DNA of 64,000 nt from Zychaea mexicana (taxonomy: Eukaryota; Mucoromycota; Mucoromycetes; Mucorales; Lichtheimiaceae), in contig NW_026516704.1 of the NCBI RefSeq assembly GCF_025766255.1, positions 248,001 to 312,000 of the forward strand, given 5' to 3'. This document shows, in pieces, positions 33,600-44,556 of this stretch (positions are counted from its first letter, which is position 1; each line of letters starts with the position of its first letter). The notes under the pieces are model-generated. The model was not told where the DNA came from. It made no database searches and saw only the letters and a list, made by a program, of their open reading frames with translations. Position numbers and translations under genes: made by a program.

Positions 33600-35972
33600 A
33601 TGAGCGCTACAACAAGAACAGATACCATGGTCGATCTTATTGGCACCAAATATGATTCGAAAAATCAGCTCCGAGCAAAGGTTCAAGAGATGGCCCTAAA
33701 GAATCAGTTTGCAACATCCACCAAGCGCAGCAACAGTCGAAATATCTACATCTACTGTATCCATGGGGGTGTCTACAGGAACTGTCATGACATCGACGAT
33801 GATGAACGTGAAAGATTGGTATCGACACAGAAGACTGGTTGTGCTTGGGAGCTCTTTGGCTCATACATGCAGAAAATCAAAAAATGGGTGATTAAACGTG
33901 TCAGCAGCGCCGACAGCCACAATCATTTATTTGACAGTAACGCAGCAGCATCTTACCATCAACATCGAAACCCAACAGCTGATATTGCCAGTCGCATCTT
34001 GTCAATGACAGAGACTTCTATCAAACCAGCCAAGATTTGTCAAGAGTTACAAAACAACGACGAAGGCACAATCGTGACGATCAAGGATATTTACAAAAAA
34101 TATTCAAGGACGACAAATCTGGTGCATTCAGCAAACTATTCAGCTTCTTGGTCAGCAATCAATATATCGTAAGATATCGCATAGATAGGAAAACGGAAAC
34201 ATTGGAAGCATTGTTCGTTACGCATCAAGTTGGCTTGGAAAAAGCAAGGCGATTTAAAGAAGTCATTCAGTCTCGATGCGACGTATGGAACGAACAACAG
34301 CAAGATGCCACTAATCAACGTTGTTGGGATCAGTAACCTTGGTACGACGTCGCTACACAATATGTTAATTGCATCAGCAGTTGTCGTCAATTGAAAAACC
34401 GACTCCTATCTGTGGGTTATGAGGACCATGCGTGATACTATTTGGCCTGAAGGTGATGTCGGTATCTTCATTACTGATAACGAGAAGGCGCTCATCACTG
34501 CCATCGATACTATCTTTTCGAAATCGATTCATCTTTTATGCATGTTGGCACATGGCGCAGCATTTGATCTCTCAGTTCGGTGGCTGCTTTCCGAAGAAAA
34601 GCGAGAAGTACAAGCAAGTCAAGAGCGTTGTGAATTGCTTGATTTACAAGTACAAAGACGAAGAGAAATTCGAAGAAACGATCAAGGAATATCGCCAACT
34701 AGCGGAGGATGCAGCAGCAGCAATGATCGAACAGGCAGAAAAACAAGACATCAAAAAGGCTGAAGCAAAAGATAAGAAACTGAAAGAAAAAGAAGAAAAA
34801 GATGAAGAACAAGAAAAGAAGCCGACAAAAAAAGAGGAACTGCGCAACAAAAAAAGGGAAGACAAGGAAATGTAAAAAAGAAACAAAATCGTAGTTGCCC
34901 GTAAGACAAAAATCATCAAGTATCTCGAAAGGTATGTATCTCTTACTTTGTAACGGTTTGCTTGAAATTATGTAGATTAAAGTATGTGATAAGGGTGATT
35001 TAGTTAACTCACTGTACCCTCGCGTTATCTTACGTCTAGTGTGCTCACCTACAAGGATAAATGGGCTGCACCGCAGGCTGGAAAGCAGTTCAACCTTAAT
35101 GTGCGAACCACATCACGAACAGAAGGGACTCATTTAAGCATCAAAGATACTATGCAAACGACGGGCAGCCTCTATCGCACGTTTAAAGCTATTAACGAAG
35201 TCATGAAGAAGACAGTAAGCATTCTATATTCTCACTCACCTCCGGTGTTTGCTATTCAATTCATATGTAGCGACATGTAAATAAGCTAACTTTAATGCTT
35301 AAAAGTTTGAAACAGAAAAGATGGACTTCATACACGAGCTTTGCAATACTCCACTTTTCACAAAGCATGAGAGTGCAGCTTTAAGAAACCTTTTCGGCCA
35401 TGTCAGTTTCTTTGCTTTGATCCGAATTCGAAAGGAGCTTGACCGTGCGTGGAAAAGCGTAGGCAATCAAATCAATTGCGACACGTTGGATTGTATTTGC
35501 ACGAGTAGAATCAATTTTGGTTTACCATGCCAGCATATGATCAACCTAAACGGTCCTGTTGTTGATTTGAATGAGATTCCTAAACGTTGGCTTCTACAGT
35601 ATGATTCAGGTATGTACTATTATACAGCTTCATCTACTAACAATAGCATGTTGTTGATACCCTCTCATATGAATGTGCTTCCTGTGTATTATAAAGCTCT
35701 ATTTGAAATTAAAGACCCAGCAGTATTAGTTGACAACCAGATGGAGAAACTCGTTACAAACTTAATGAACAAAATCATTTCCCTGGAAACTGAATAAGAG
35801 AAAGTCAATCTCTTATCCCGTTTTGAGGAGATCCTTGAGGAAGACGTTGAGACTATTGATCTCGCTGAAGTCACGTTTCCTGAGCCAGTTGCTACGAAAG
35901 GAAGGCCCAAGAATACGAAGGACAAAAGGATCCCATCTTCTTTTGAGACCCGAAAAGAAAGAAGAGCTGCTT
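33600..35972 (+). pseudogene. MULE transposase C (zinc DNA-binding, DDE, SWIM), inactivated
   Basis: Starts MSATTRTDTMVDLIG at 33600. A zinc-type N-domain (GVYRNCHDIDD, TGCAWELFG, SADSHNHLF) is followed, after frame changes near 34100 and 34265, by FDATYGTNNSKMPLIN (first Asp), IFITDNEKALITAID (second Asp), a Lys/Glu-rich helix and a stop at 34873. After an intron comes SRTEGTHLSIKDTM (Glu), another intron, and a SWIM finger CICTSRINFGLPCQH. A C-terminal tail KGRPKNTKDKRIPSSFE follows past TAA 35795-35797. It is more distant from copies A and B than they are from each other. Several frame changes and stops make it inactive. Confidence 0.75.
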
Positions 35973-36225
35973 AATGCTGCTAGTAACGATAAGCCTAAAA
36001 AGGCCCTTCAAACCAGCGAAGTACAACACGACGACTATGTCCTTTTAACATCGAAAAGGGATCAAGAAACTGTGTATTTGGAACGTGCTCGTAAAAGGTC
36101 AGTCTTTTTGTATTCAGAACAATTCTTCGTCATATGTACTATTCCCATTTTATATTAATAGATGTATATATGATTGTACATATAGGATTCGTACCGAACC
36201 TAAACTAGAGTCTTTCTCCTTTTTA

Positions 36226-36851
36226 GTTCACCTAGATATTCCGAGGGATTGCATTCATGGGACAGTTAATATTGCTTCTGACGGCTGGTGTGGCTTCTGC
36301 ACCATCGCGCATTGCGTTAAAGGAGACCAAGAACAATTTATGACGGTCAAAAGGGAAATGCTAGAGTGCCTGCACAAGAACAAGGACATATATTCGAAGT
36401 ATTTCATCAGCATGTATGACCTTGCTCGCCTCGAGGAGACGATCGCTTTTGGCCTTGACTACACCCGCAACACTGAGGCAAATATCCAAGGTGCCCCAGC
36501 AAGCATTGGTTCTACACTCCTAGTTGTGCTCAACTTGCTGCTGATACATACAGACGACCTATTGCTGTGTATCCGGACAGAGATGACAAAACCGAAAATG
36601 GAATGTACTGTACTGCGCCATTATTGTTTGTACCATTTGAAGGACCAGGAACGAATGCTCGACCGTTACCTCTTATCATGCAGTTCGTTTCAGGATGTCA
36701 TTAGGCGATATTAGAAATGAAAACTGCAAAGAAACTACAATGGCCTTTTATCGAACGATCGGTTGTAACAGCTTGTGAAAAGATGGGTCACACGCATGAT
36801 TTGCGCAAAAAAGTTTGGAGATATTTGGACATTAAAAAAGGTCAACATTGA
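36226..36851 (+). pseudogene. OTU domain of MULE protein C
   Basis: NIASDGWCGFCTIAHCV carries the OTU Asp and Cys. A frame change near 36515 leads to CAQLAADTYRRPIAVYPD, matching CAQLASDAFNTPIAFF of copy A. Then come PLIMQFVSGCH, a TAG at 36702-36704 where Trp would be expected, and AILEMKTAKKLQWP, ending at 36851. The His before the nonsense codon is in the right place for the catalytic His (His-aromatic strand). So this copy shows all three catalytic positions, although it is broken. Confidence 0.65.
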
Positions 36852-37212
36852 GGAAATTGTTTAGAAAGAAATAATTTTTATAAATAGTTTTTTCTTATGC
36901 ATCTGTGTGATGCTATCACATATCATTATCAATTTTCTCCTGTTCCTTTTATTTTAATATTAACATTTAATATACATATTTATGATAAAATCAATAAATA
37001 TCAGCTCAAGCTTTATTTCGCTCTTAGCACTCCATTTTGCACTCCATTTTGCACTCTATTGTCTACATCCTGCACTCCAACATCTGAAGGTCCATCAAGC
37101 GATATATTTATAGAGCAACTGTTTATTTTTGTGCAACTATTTGGTTTATTTGAGGAAAAATGGAGTGTCGAGTCACTTTTTTGGAGTGTCCCTAGTAATA
37201 CCCTAAAGTAAA

Positions 37213-37654
37213 TAAAGCAGTTGCCGGCTTATGCTGTGCAGGTTAGGGGTGGGCAAAAAAACGTCTGTATAAGATGCGTGTGTGAGTGTGCTATTTATTT
37301 GGTGGGGGGAGGAAGAAGCAATAGGCCGCTCGTTTAGAGTAGTTGGTGGGGGGGAGAAAAATATGAGAGAAACATAATTTTATGGAGGGGGGGGAGAAAA
37401 AATTGCTTCTATTTGTTTTACACCAACATCTTTTTAGGCAACGGAATAACGACTGTTCTACCACTTACATGTGTTTGATCGCCGTATTTTACAACTGCTA
37501 CTTGACTATACAGACGGTGAACGGGCATGATGCATTACATGTCTTCAGTAAGGAAGTGGCTACGCCATGTCTCTAGATATTCATCGACGAACCACGACTC
37601 ATTACTGCTGTAAATGCTATGCCAGCGAACAAAGGCAAAAACATGTTCTTTAAG
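37213..37654. other. Spacer, no gene seen
   Basis: G-rich runs (GGTGGGGGGA at about 37300, GGAGGGGGGGG at about 37385) and no supported coding. Confidence 0.4.
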
Positions 37655-40550
37655 TTAGGCGTCGACCTTTAACTCGTGGCGGAAGAAGTACTGGATTTCG
37701 CACGGCCAAGCTATCAGTTCGCCTCGATCTTCTGCTTCATACAGCACCGGAGCGTGTGCACCAAGCCGCGATTTTGCTTCTTTGCTCCTATAGAGCTGAC
37801 CCATAATAGTGATTGTCTTCATCTTGTTATAACGATTGTTCACAAATACCTGGCTACCCTGCGCATCTCTGTAATGGTCCAGATGGGTACCATAAATGGA
37901 TCGATAAAAGGCAAGAAGGAAATTATACACTGGGTCAGGTATAAATGTTACTGGTGCAAAATCTAATGGGTATGCATCTGGTGGTAGCGGCTCGCCTCCA
38001 GTGGCCTGTTCAGTACTGGTCGACAGCGCAAAAAATCTGTGTGGATCGAACGCACCACTCATAGTGTCACCAGTTTGCTTCATCGGCTGCACGATGTCCA
38101 AAAAGCGATTCAAAAAGGCGAAATGGCTTGGCTTGTCTATGAAGCGGTCCTTAAACGACCGGACAAAGTCGCGAGCACCTGTCTTTTGTAAGAACTTCTT
38201 CATGAACGTCATCGCGAATGAATCCTTCTGGTTCGTATCGATCTCCTTTAAATATCCATTATATCTCTCAAAACTAAAGAGCCAGAAAGCATATAAAGGT
38301 CCGAAATCCTCGATCGTTACGTCCAAGTGCATATGCAGATGCATTTTTGGCGTGATTTGCTCTCTGCCATATATGCATTCGACACCATGACAAAAGTCCA
38401 GTAAAAACGTGTTGGCTCCTTCTATCTCGTTCATGGTAACGAAAGGTTTGACCAGCAATCGACAGGCGTTTACGAAGCTCAGCCAGTGAGTGAGAAGATG
38501 GCGGGGCAGATGGTTTTACAAGACGAAGGGCGAGTATACGATATACCACGATTTCCAATCATCAGCGGTCAGAAAAGAGAAGCCAGCTCCGATCTTCCGC
38601 TTCAAGGAAATGTAGTCAGGAGGGAGCACTATGCTGTCTGCCAAAACCGGCATTTCACAAAGGTCCTGCCTAGTAAGGTCGCCGTTTTCGATCCACATCT
38701 TGGTCATATGTGTTGCTATGCCAAGAAACAAGTTGTGCATTGGATCGATGATCGTGCAGCGAATGGGATCGAAGTATTCAAGGCGGTGTAATTCAGACTA
38801 TCGTGTTCCAGTGTCACGTTCGATCTGTCAGCGAGCAGCAAGTGTCTTGGCTTGTCGCCATTGCTAGGCGTTCTCTCAATTGCCTTTGCGTGTCCGCAAT
38901 TCCCATTCGTCCAAATTGAATCCCGAGTAGTCGATATCTGATGTGCTAGGAAAAACGGGAAATTGGCAAGCGCACTTATGGCAAGCACAAGTACTTGTGT
39001 GCGAGGTGAATCCACTTGTTTTTCTGGCGGCAGGTATATCACAAGCATTGAGTAGGAGTGCCAAACGTACTTGCGCTCTGTCTGGACACTCATTCGTCCC
39101 GATCGTTTTCTAGTCATACCACTGAAGCAAATCATCAACCAATGGGCGCAGGTAATGATTCATGTCAGATGTGCTGGGTTCTCGAGGATTTGGCATTACT
39201 CCAACGAGTATACGTTTTTGGTTTTGTAGTGCTCAGATCGGGGGAGATTATTGACAGTTAGGTAAATTGCACCACAGGAGTAAGTCGAGTTTATGAACGG
39301 GCCAAACCAGTCAACATTGAGCATAAGCAAAAGCAATCGAATCTCTTCGACGAATCAACGACTAGTACGATCAACAAGATCTCGCCACATGTCACCATCA
39401 TAAACGTCAAAAAAAGCATTTGCCACACTTCTGCGATCGCGCCATGCTTCGAATCCTGGTTGCTTAAACAGTCGCTCAATACTCGCAGACAAGGACTGGT
39501 AAGTATATTCTTTAATCAGTAATAGGCTATTACCTACAGATCGAAACAGTACTTGACCACAGAGGCGGTTGTAACGGATATCGTCATTCGTGGATGTGCA
39601 CAGGCAATCTGGAGTCAAAAGGTAAATGCTATGGCATTTAGGGCAAGATATATAACGACGCAGGGAATCGATCTCAGCAGAGATGCCAGTGAATCGACGC
39701 AAGGTAGCAAGAGAGAGAGAAAGGCGGTCGGTGGACGGGAGCGGAAGATCTTCGAGGAGGAGTCCACAAAACTCAATAAGCGCCGTTGACATATGCTCAG
39801 ACATAAGGTGCAGCTGGAAGAGTACAAGGAAAACAATGACAAGGACATAGGGATGCGAATATCCCGAAAGCAAGGATGTGCATGCAGGAGAACTTGTAGT
39901 AGCATCTTTTGGAAGGTATGAGAAATTTTAAACGATTGTAATAAAATAGGTTGCCTTGGACACATATTAGTATATACACACCTCCTTCCTCGTCAATGCT
40001 GGCTGTCTCAATTACATTGCCATTGTCACCATCGATCTCCTATTCGACATCGTCTGCATCAAGCAAACGATTGTCGCTTGCTATTGATTCCTCTTCTTCC
40101 TCGACCCCAAAGACAGTGTCCTCAGCAGAGAACAATAACCAGCGAACGGCAGCAACAGCTATATACATTCAACTATAGTTATTTTTTACTCTTTACTACT
40201 TTTTGATCGCTTATCTCAGTATACCAGGAGAAGGGGAGGGAGAAGGCTCATTCAAAACGCCATCATCAATATCCATATTATTTGCTGATGCCGACGGTGA
40301 CAGTTGGGAGGGTGAAGGCTGCTCGCCTTCAAATGTAGCTATAATTGCACTCACTGTAGTACAAAATATATTATTAATACAGTACCAACACTTGATATCC
40401 TACATCAGCAGCCATACCTTTATACGACATTCTAGATCTTGCAGCATTCACAGAACGTTGAGTATGCTGTTCTCTTTGCAAGCGGGTAACCTCACGGAAG
40501 CTAAGAACAGTGCTTCTGCTATATTCTAGGCAAAAGCATGCGACTAGCTC
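37655..40550 (-). pseudogene. Tnp2/CACTA-type transposase relic, copy 2
   Basis: Read on the minus strand from about 40550: an N-terminal part (REVTRLQREQHTQR), acidic segments (TVFGVEEEEESIASD), FRSVGNSLLLIKEYTYQ, FFDVYDGDMWRDL, LMLNVDWFGPFINSTYSC, LTVNNLPRSEHYK, CDIPAARKTSGFTSH, MHNLFLGIATHMTKMW, SFLTADDWKSWYIVYSP, then a 267-codon frame (38458-37655) with KMHLHMHLDVTIEDFGP, LFSFERYNGYLKE and a unique C-terminus. The blocks and order match copy 1. Several frame changes (near 38480, 38730, 39130 and 39350) break it, though the last 267 codons are open. The first exon with the Cys/His cluster is not clear. Confidence 0.7.
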
Positions 40551-40862
40551 TGGATTATTCTCTATGACGAGATGGGAATTAGAAAAAGAACAATGATCAA
40601 GACGATCGCTCTCTCTTTTCTTTTCTTTTGTAAGAGTGCACGTGTCCTTTCTTCTAAATTATTCCTGCATCCCTTTATGTCTTCCTCTTATTACACAAAA
40701 TAAAAGCGAACGATGTATGTTTCTGCATCAAACACATTCATACATTGCTCTAGTACAAGCTACACAACACAAGAAGCGGAATAGAGAAAACGCATATATA
40801 GAGTATTTAAGTATATGGGTCTTTATTGTTGTTAGAGAGACAAGTAGGTATGCTGCATCATA

Positions 40863-41226
40863 GAGTATTAATCCATAACAATTAATTTAGCAATAAATTG
40901 CTAATTGATTTTAGTTATTCCTTTCACTATCAAGTTAGGCTGCGTCCAAGTATTCCTTACCTAAAGGAGGGACATGCTCATTACTATTCCGCTACTTAAG
41001 ACTTAATTTAAACATAAAAGAATATTATGTTCATAATGGTTTAAACATGTTTATATGAAACATAAACACATTATATGAATTAAAAAAAAATTAAAAAAAT
41101 AGCTTAAATATTTCAAAAATAAAAAAATTATAATCTAATTTTTTATTTTTTCCTATATATTTTTAAACAATTATTTATATTTAATTATTAAAACCTTTTT
41201 AAATTTATTGTTAATGATTAATACCC
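40863..41226 (+). repeat. AT-rich MITE, copy 3 (GAGTATTAATC family)
   Basis: Starts GAGTATTAATCCATAACAAT and ends ATTGTTAATGATTAATACCC, giving inverted ends of about 20 bp, flanked by ATA on both sides. Internal blocks match copies 1 and 2 (TCACTATCAAGTTAGGC, TTATAATCTAATTTTTTATT). Confidence 0.65.
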
Positions 41227-41472
41227 ATAATGCATAAATTCGATTCCTTTAAACCTAGGATATAGGGGCGCTCATAAAAGAGCAAGATAAGAAAGTAAAG
41301 AAAAGTGGGTGGTGGGTACAGCCCCCTGCCTCTGTACTGTCCGTTTTCATAGGAGTAACGTTTGTAAAATCATAGAGCAACTCGTTAAAAGCCCTCTGCA
41401 TCAGTACACTAGTAGAGAGTACAGTTGTAGATGCACATAAGCTAGCTAGTGCATATCTACTACATTTAAGAT

Positions 41473-41550
41473 AGAGGTTTAATCAATAATTTAGTGATTA
41501 CAAAAAATTCTTAATTTTTTATTAATCACTAGATTATTGATTAAACCTCT
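41473..41550. repeat. Perfect-armed hairpin 1
   Basis: AGAGGTTTAATCAATAAT is repeated inverted at the other end (one mismatch in the 28-bp arms). The centre reads GATTACAAAAAATTCTTAAT, almost the same as the centre of hairpin 2. Confidence 0.75.
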
Positions 41551-41624
41551 TATAGAAAAGGAATACCTTTTCTATATAGATTAGTATAAAGTATTGATGA
41601 ATATTTATAATATTCATCTAGAAA

Positions 41625-41691
41625 GTTAAATATAAATCTGATGATTACAAAAAATACTTAATTTTTTGTAATCATCAGATTTATATTTAAC
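41625..41691. repeat. Perfect palindrome (hairpin 2)
   Basis: 30-bp arms starting GTTAAATATAAATCTGATG are perfectly inverted around a short ACTTAA-type centre. A third small palindrome (GATGAATATT/AATATTCATC) lies between the two hairpins at 41596-41619. Confidence 0.75.
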
Positions 41692-42559
41692 TCTCATATG
41701 CACCTTGATGTTTTTTCCAGCTCATACCCCCAAAGCTTGACATCCAACTATAAAGCTTTTTTTAAACTACTGATTATTTGGTTTTTCGTGCAGTGTAATA
41801 TTAACGGAGAATTACAAAAATTAAATAAAAATAAAAAAAAATTAATTTTTTATACTTTTTTTAATTTTGTAAATCTAAATATGATTCTTATAAATGTTAT
41901 TAATTAGTAGGCAAGCAGGGATTGACGAAGCCTAGAGAATCGAAGATTCGGAGCTTGACCTCTAATAGAATAATAAATTAATTTGCTGTTTACAGCAAAA
42001 TTATTTATTATTGTTTAGAACCCTATGCTTAGTCAAGAGCAGCAGTATATTACAAGTCCTAAAGGTAAAAAAGTAATCTTCTACTTTCCAATTAAATTTG
42101 TTTTCTCTTTTTCTTTATTTCAACCTACTCATGCCCACTTGTTCCTTTTCTCTGCTAGCCTTTATACCACATTTCATAGTATGCCGCAACATAGGTTAGT
42201 AGCACTATAGAGTGTATTGGAATATATAAATACTTTATGGGGTTATCATCATACTTACTTTTTTTTGTTCTTGCAAGCCCCTTTACTACAGTGTTTAGCT
42301 TATAGGTATGCTTTATACCCTTTTACCATTCCACATCCGCTTCAAATCTATATCTTTCATTCTAGCACTGGCCATTTACATCCACTAGCTTCCTTCTTTA
42401 TTGGATCGTCCCTACTGCTACTAGTCCCCTCTATACGATAGCATTAGCCTTAGATTTAGTATTAGCTATTATTATTGCTATTGTCACTATCAAAGATACA
42501 TAGAACATAAATAAAATCCTTTGGATCTATGAAAGAAAACACGGCGCGCACTATATATA
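41692..42559. other. AT-rich flank of the Ty3 element, no gene seen
   Basis: Low-complexity A/T sequence with no supported coding up to the 5' LTR. Confidence 0.4.
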
Positions 42560-42929
42560 TGTTATGCACATTCCTCGACCTCTACTAAGTGATCGTCATC
42601 AACCTCGATGATCACTTATTAAATCCCTAAGTAACAATATCATCCATCATCATCGTCCGAATTAACAACCCTAATACCAATCTTTCCGTTTATTCGCATT
42701 ATTAAATTCCATAGTAAAAGATATATAAACACCATAGTCTTTGAATAATAAAACATCAGTCAGATATCTTGTTTCCATCCTATATCTTGTTCCTTATATC
42801 TCTCTCATCATCTGCTCTCCTACCTCCAGGTTTCCTTCTTGTCTTGTCCTGTTCTTGCTGAAAGCACCTAGCACATTCTCGTCCGGTCTTTCTGTCCTTG
42901 TCTTGTCTTGTTCCTGTCCGCACCTTACA
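42560..42929 (+). repeat. 5' LTR of Ty3 element
   Basis: Starts TGTTATGCACATTCC and ends CCGCACCTTACA. It contains TATATAAAC at about 42722, a likely TATA element. It nearly matches 48295-48665. Confidence 0.9.
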
Positions 42930-43749
42930 TCATATCTGACTCATTCAGTGTTACCTGCTTTCTTCCTTCTCTGACTCTAATACTTCATTCCAGTAAATCC
43001 ACTTTACCTTTTTCTGATTCATTACTGCCCCTTGATCTCTATACCACTTTTACCATTTCTATCTATTTATTGTCACCCTACATTCCCTCTCATTCTTCGA
43101 TATTTCCTTTTTAAGATACTCTGTTTCCCCACTGACTCTCTTGTACTTCCTGTCTCCTATTTCTCCCCTTGTCAATCCATATGCCCAAATACGTCCGTGC
43201 TCAAACTCCGGAGTCCTCGATCAATGCTGCCAGCATCGCAGAGGGTCTCCAAAACCTCTCCCTGGACTCACAAGCACCCGCGTACCGCCGTGCCATCCGT
43301 GTAAATGACCCACCAATTTTTAAGGGCAATACTGAGGACATCTGCTCGTTCATCACCCACGTCAAGATGGCCATACACATGAATCAGGACAGGTTTGCTG
43401 ACGACCTTTCAAAAATTTGTTTCATGTGTTCTTTCATGGCTGGACCTGCGTTCGATTGGGCTCAGCCTTATCTCGATGACATCGGTACAGACGAGGTTGA
43501 TCCGTGCATGCTTTCGTTTTCGCTCTTCCTTAATGAATTTCGTTCGGCTTTTGGACAGGTCAACGAACTACTGGAAATCGAAAACAGCTTGCTAGACCTA
43601 CGTCAGGGTTCGACTGCAGCTTCTGAGCACGCCGCCACCTTCTGCCGCTTCGCCTTACGCACTCAGTTCAATGATGCTGCCCTCCTTGCCATCTTTTGCA
43701 AAAGCCTCCGCGATCGCCTTAAGGATGAGCTCGCCACTCGCGACATGCC

Positions 43750-44220
43750 CAAAGTACTTATTCTGCCCCAAATTTAACTTTGAAAGTCAGTTACGAGAGA
43801 GTGTAAAGACAGTTGAATAAAACTGTTAAAGTGTACTTGTCATTCTGTTTCATAAGAGAATTGTATATTTCAACCATATGAAAGGTAAGTAAAGAGAGAA
43901 TGGGAGGGGCAAGATCTTACCACTACAAGAGGAGAAACAAAAATGGAGGTAAAAAACAAACCACCTTTCATATAAGAAATAAACTTGATTTGTTTTATAA
44001 CTTTACAACTTCCTTTTTTACCTCCATTTTTGTTTCTCCTCTTGTAGTAGTAAGATCTTGCCCCTCCCATTATCTCTTTACTTACCTTTCATATGGTTGA
44101 AATATACAATTCTCTTATGAAACAAGATGACAAGTACACTTTAACAGTTTTTTTCAACTGTCTTTACACTCTCTCGTAACTAACTTTCAAAGTTAAATTT
44201 GGGGCAGAATAAGTATTTTG
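43750..44220. mobile_element. Fold-back MITE (471 bp) in gag, MULE-like target duplication
   Basis: Two arms of about 200 bp are near-perfect inverted copies starting CAAA(G/A)TACTTATTCTGCCCC. The arms meet near 43975. A perfect 9-bp duplication CGACATGCC flanks it (43741-43749 and 44221-44229). Long arms plus 9-bp targets fit a non-autonomous MULE. The two mirrored small frames at 43870-44100 are just the two arms. Confidence 0.85.
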
Positions 44221-44517
44221 CGACATGCCAGTTGAGCTGTGGTCGTATGTAACGAAGGTAATCGAGCTCGACAACAGAATGCGCGAAAGAGAAGGGCAAC
44301 GACGCAATCAGCCGTTCCGCCCTCGTCAAAGATTTTCGGCACCGGTCACAGTTCCCCCCACCAACACCACAAGCGCTGTGCAGCCCATGGACCTGGATGC
44401 AGCTAAAACCAAGTTCATCCCATTGTCGGCAGAGGAAAAGGCTCGTCGACGTCAGCTTGGTCTCTGCTTATACTGCGGTGGTGAAGGTCATGAGGCCCGC
44501 ACTTGCCCTAAGAAGTC

Positions 44518-44524
44518 GGGAAAA
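44518..44524 (+). promoter_or_regulatory. Candidate -1 ribosomal frameshift site between gag and pol
   Basis: GGGAAAA lies in the gag frame as G GGA AAA, the X XXY YYZ form of a slippery heptamer. The pol frame is open from 44512, just after its last stop (44509-44511), to beyond the gag stop at 44545, so the heptamer falls inside the 34-bp overlap and a -1 shift leads straight into pol. Re-initiation at ATG 44557 is the alternative. Function is inferred from position only. Confidence 0.5.
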
Positions 44525-44556
44525 GGCACCTCCCATGGCCTGTAAGAGAGTATACC

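Larger units (their letters stand above)
33177..37203 (+). mobile_element. Mutator-like element C, 4027 bp, with OTU domain
   Basis: 101-bp near-perfect terminal inverted repeats (33177-33277 and 37103-37203, starting GGGTATTACTAGGGACACTCC) are flanked by a perfect 9-bp direct repeat TAAAGTAAA (33168-33176 and 37204-37212). The subterminal zones carry many GGAGTGT/ACACTCC motifs on both sides. It encodes a transposase followed by an OTU domain, both damaged. It inserted just downstream of family F copy 3. Confidence 0.9.
43169..44545 (+). pseudogene. gag: gag of the Ty3 element, interrupted by a MITE
   Basis: Starts at ATG 43169 or 43181 (MPKYVRAQTPESS). It has a typical capsid block (PPIFKGNTEDICSFITHV, then FAWAQPYL-like FDWAQPYLDD and FLNEFRSAFGQV, ENSLLDLRQGS). 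It is broken after ELATRDMP by the fold-back element at 43750-44220, resumes in the same frame (VELWSYVTKVIELDNRM), and ends with a zinc knuckle CLYCGGEGHEARTCP before TAA 44543-44545. Insert plus duplication is 480 bp, so the frame phase is kept, but the insert carries stops. Gag would be truncated, which should block transposition unless supplied by another copy. Confidence 0.85.

Noticed and set aside
43870..44100. Two nearly identical 66-residue frames on opposite strands
   Set aside because: They are the two arms of the fold-back MITE read in mirror image, not genes.
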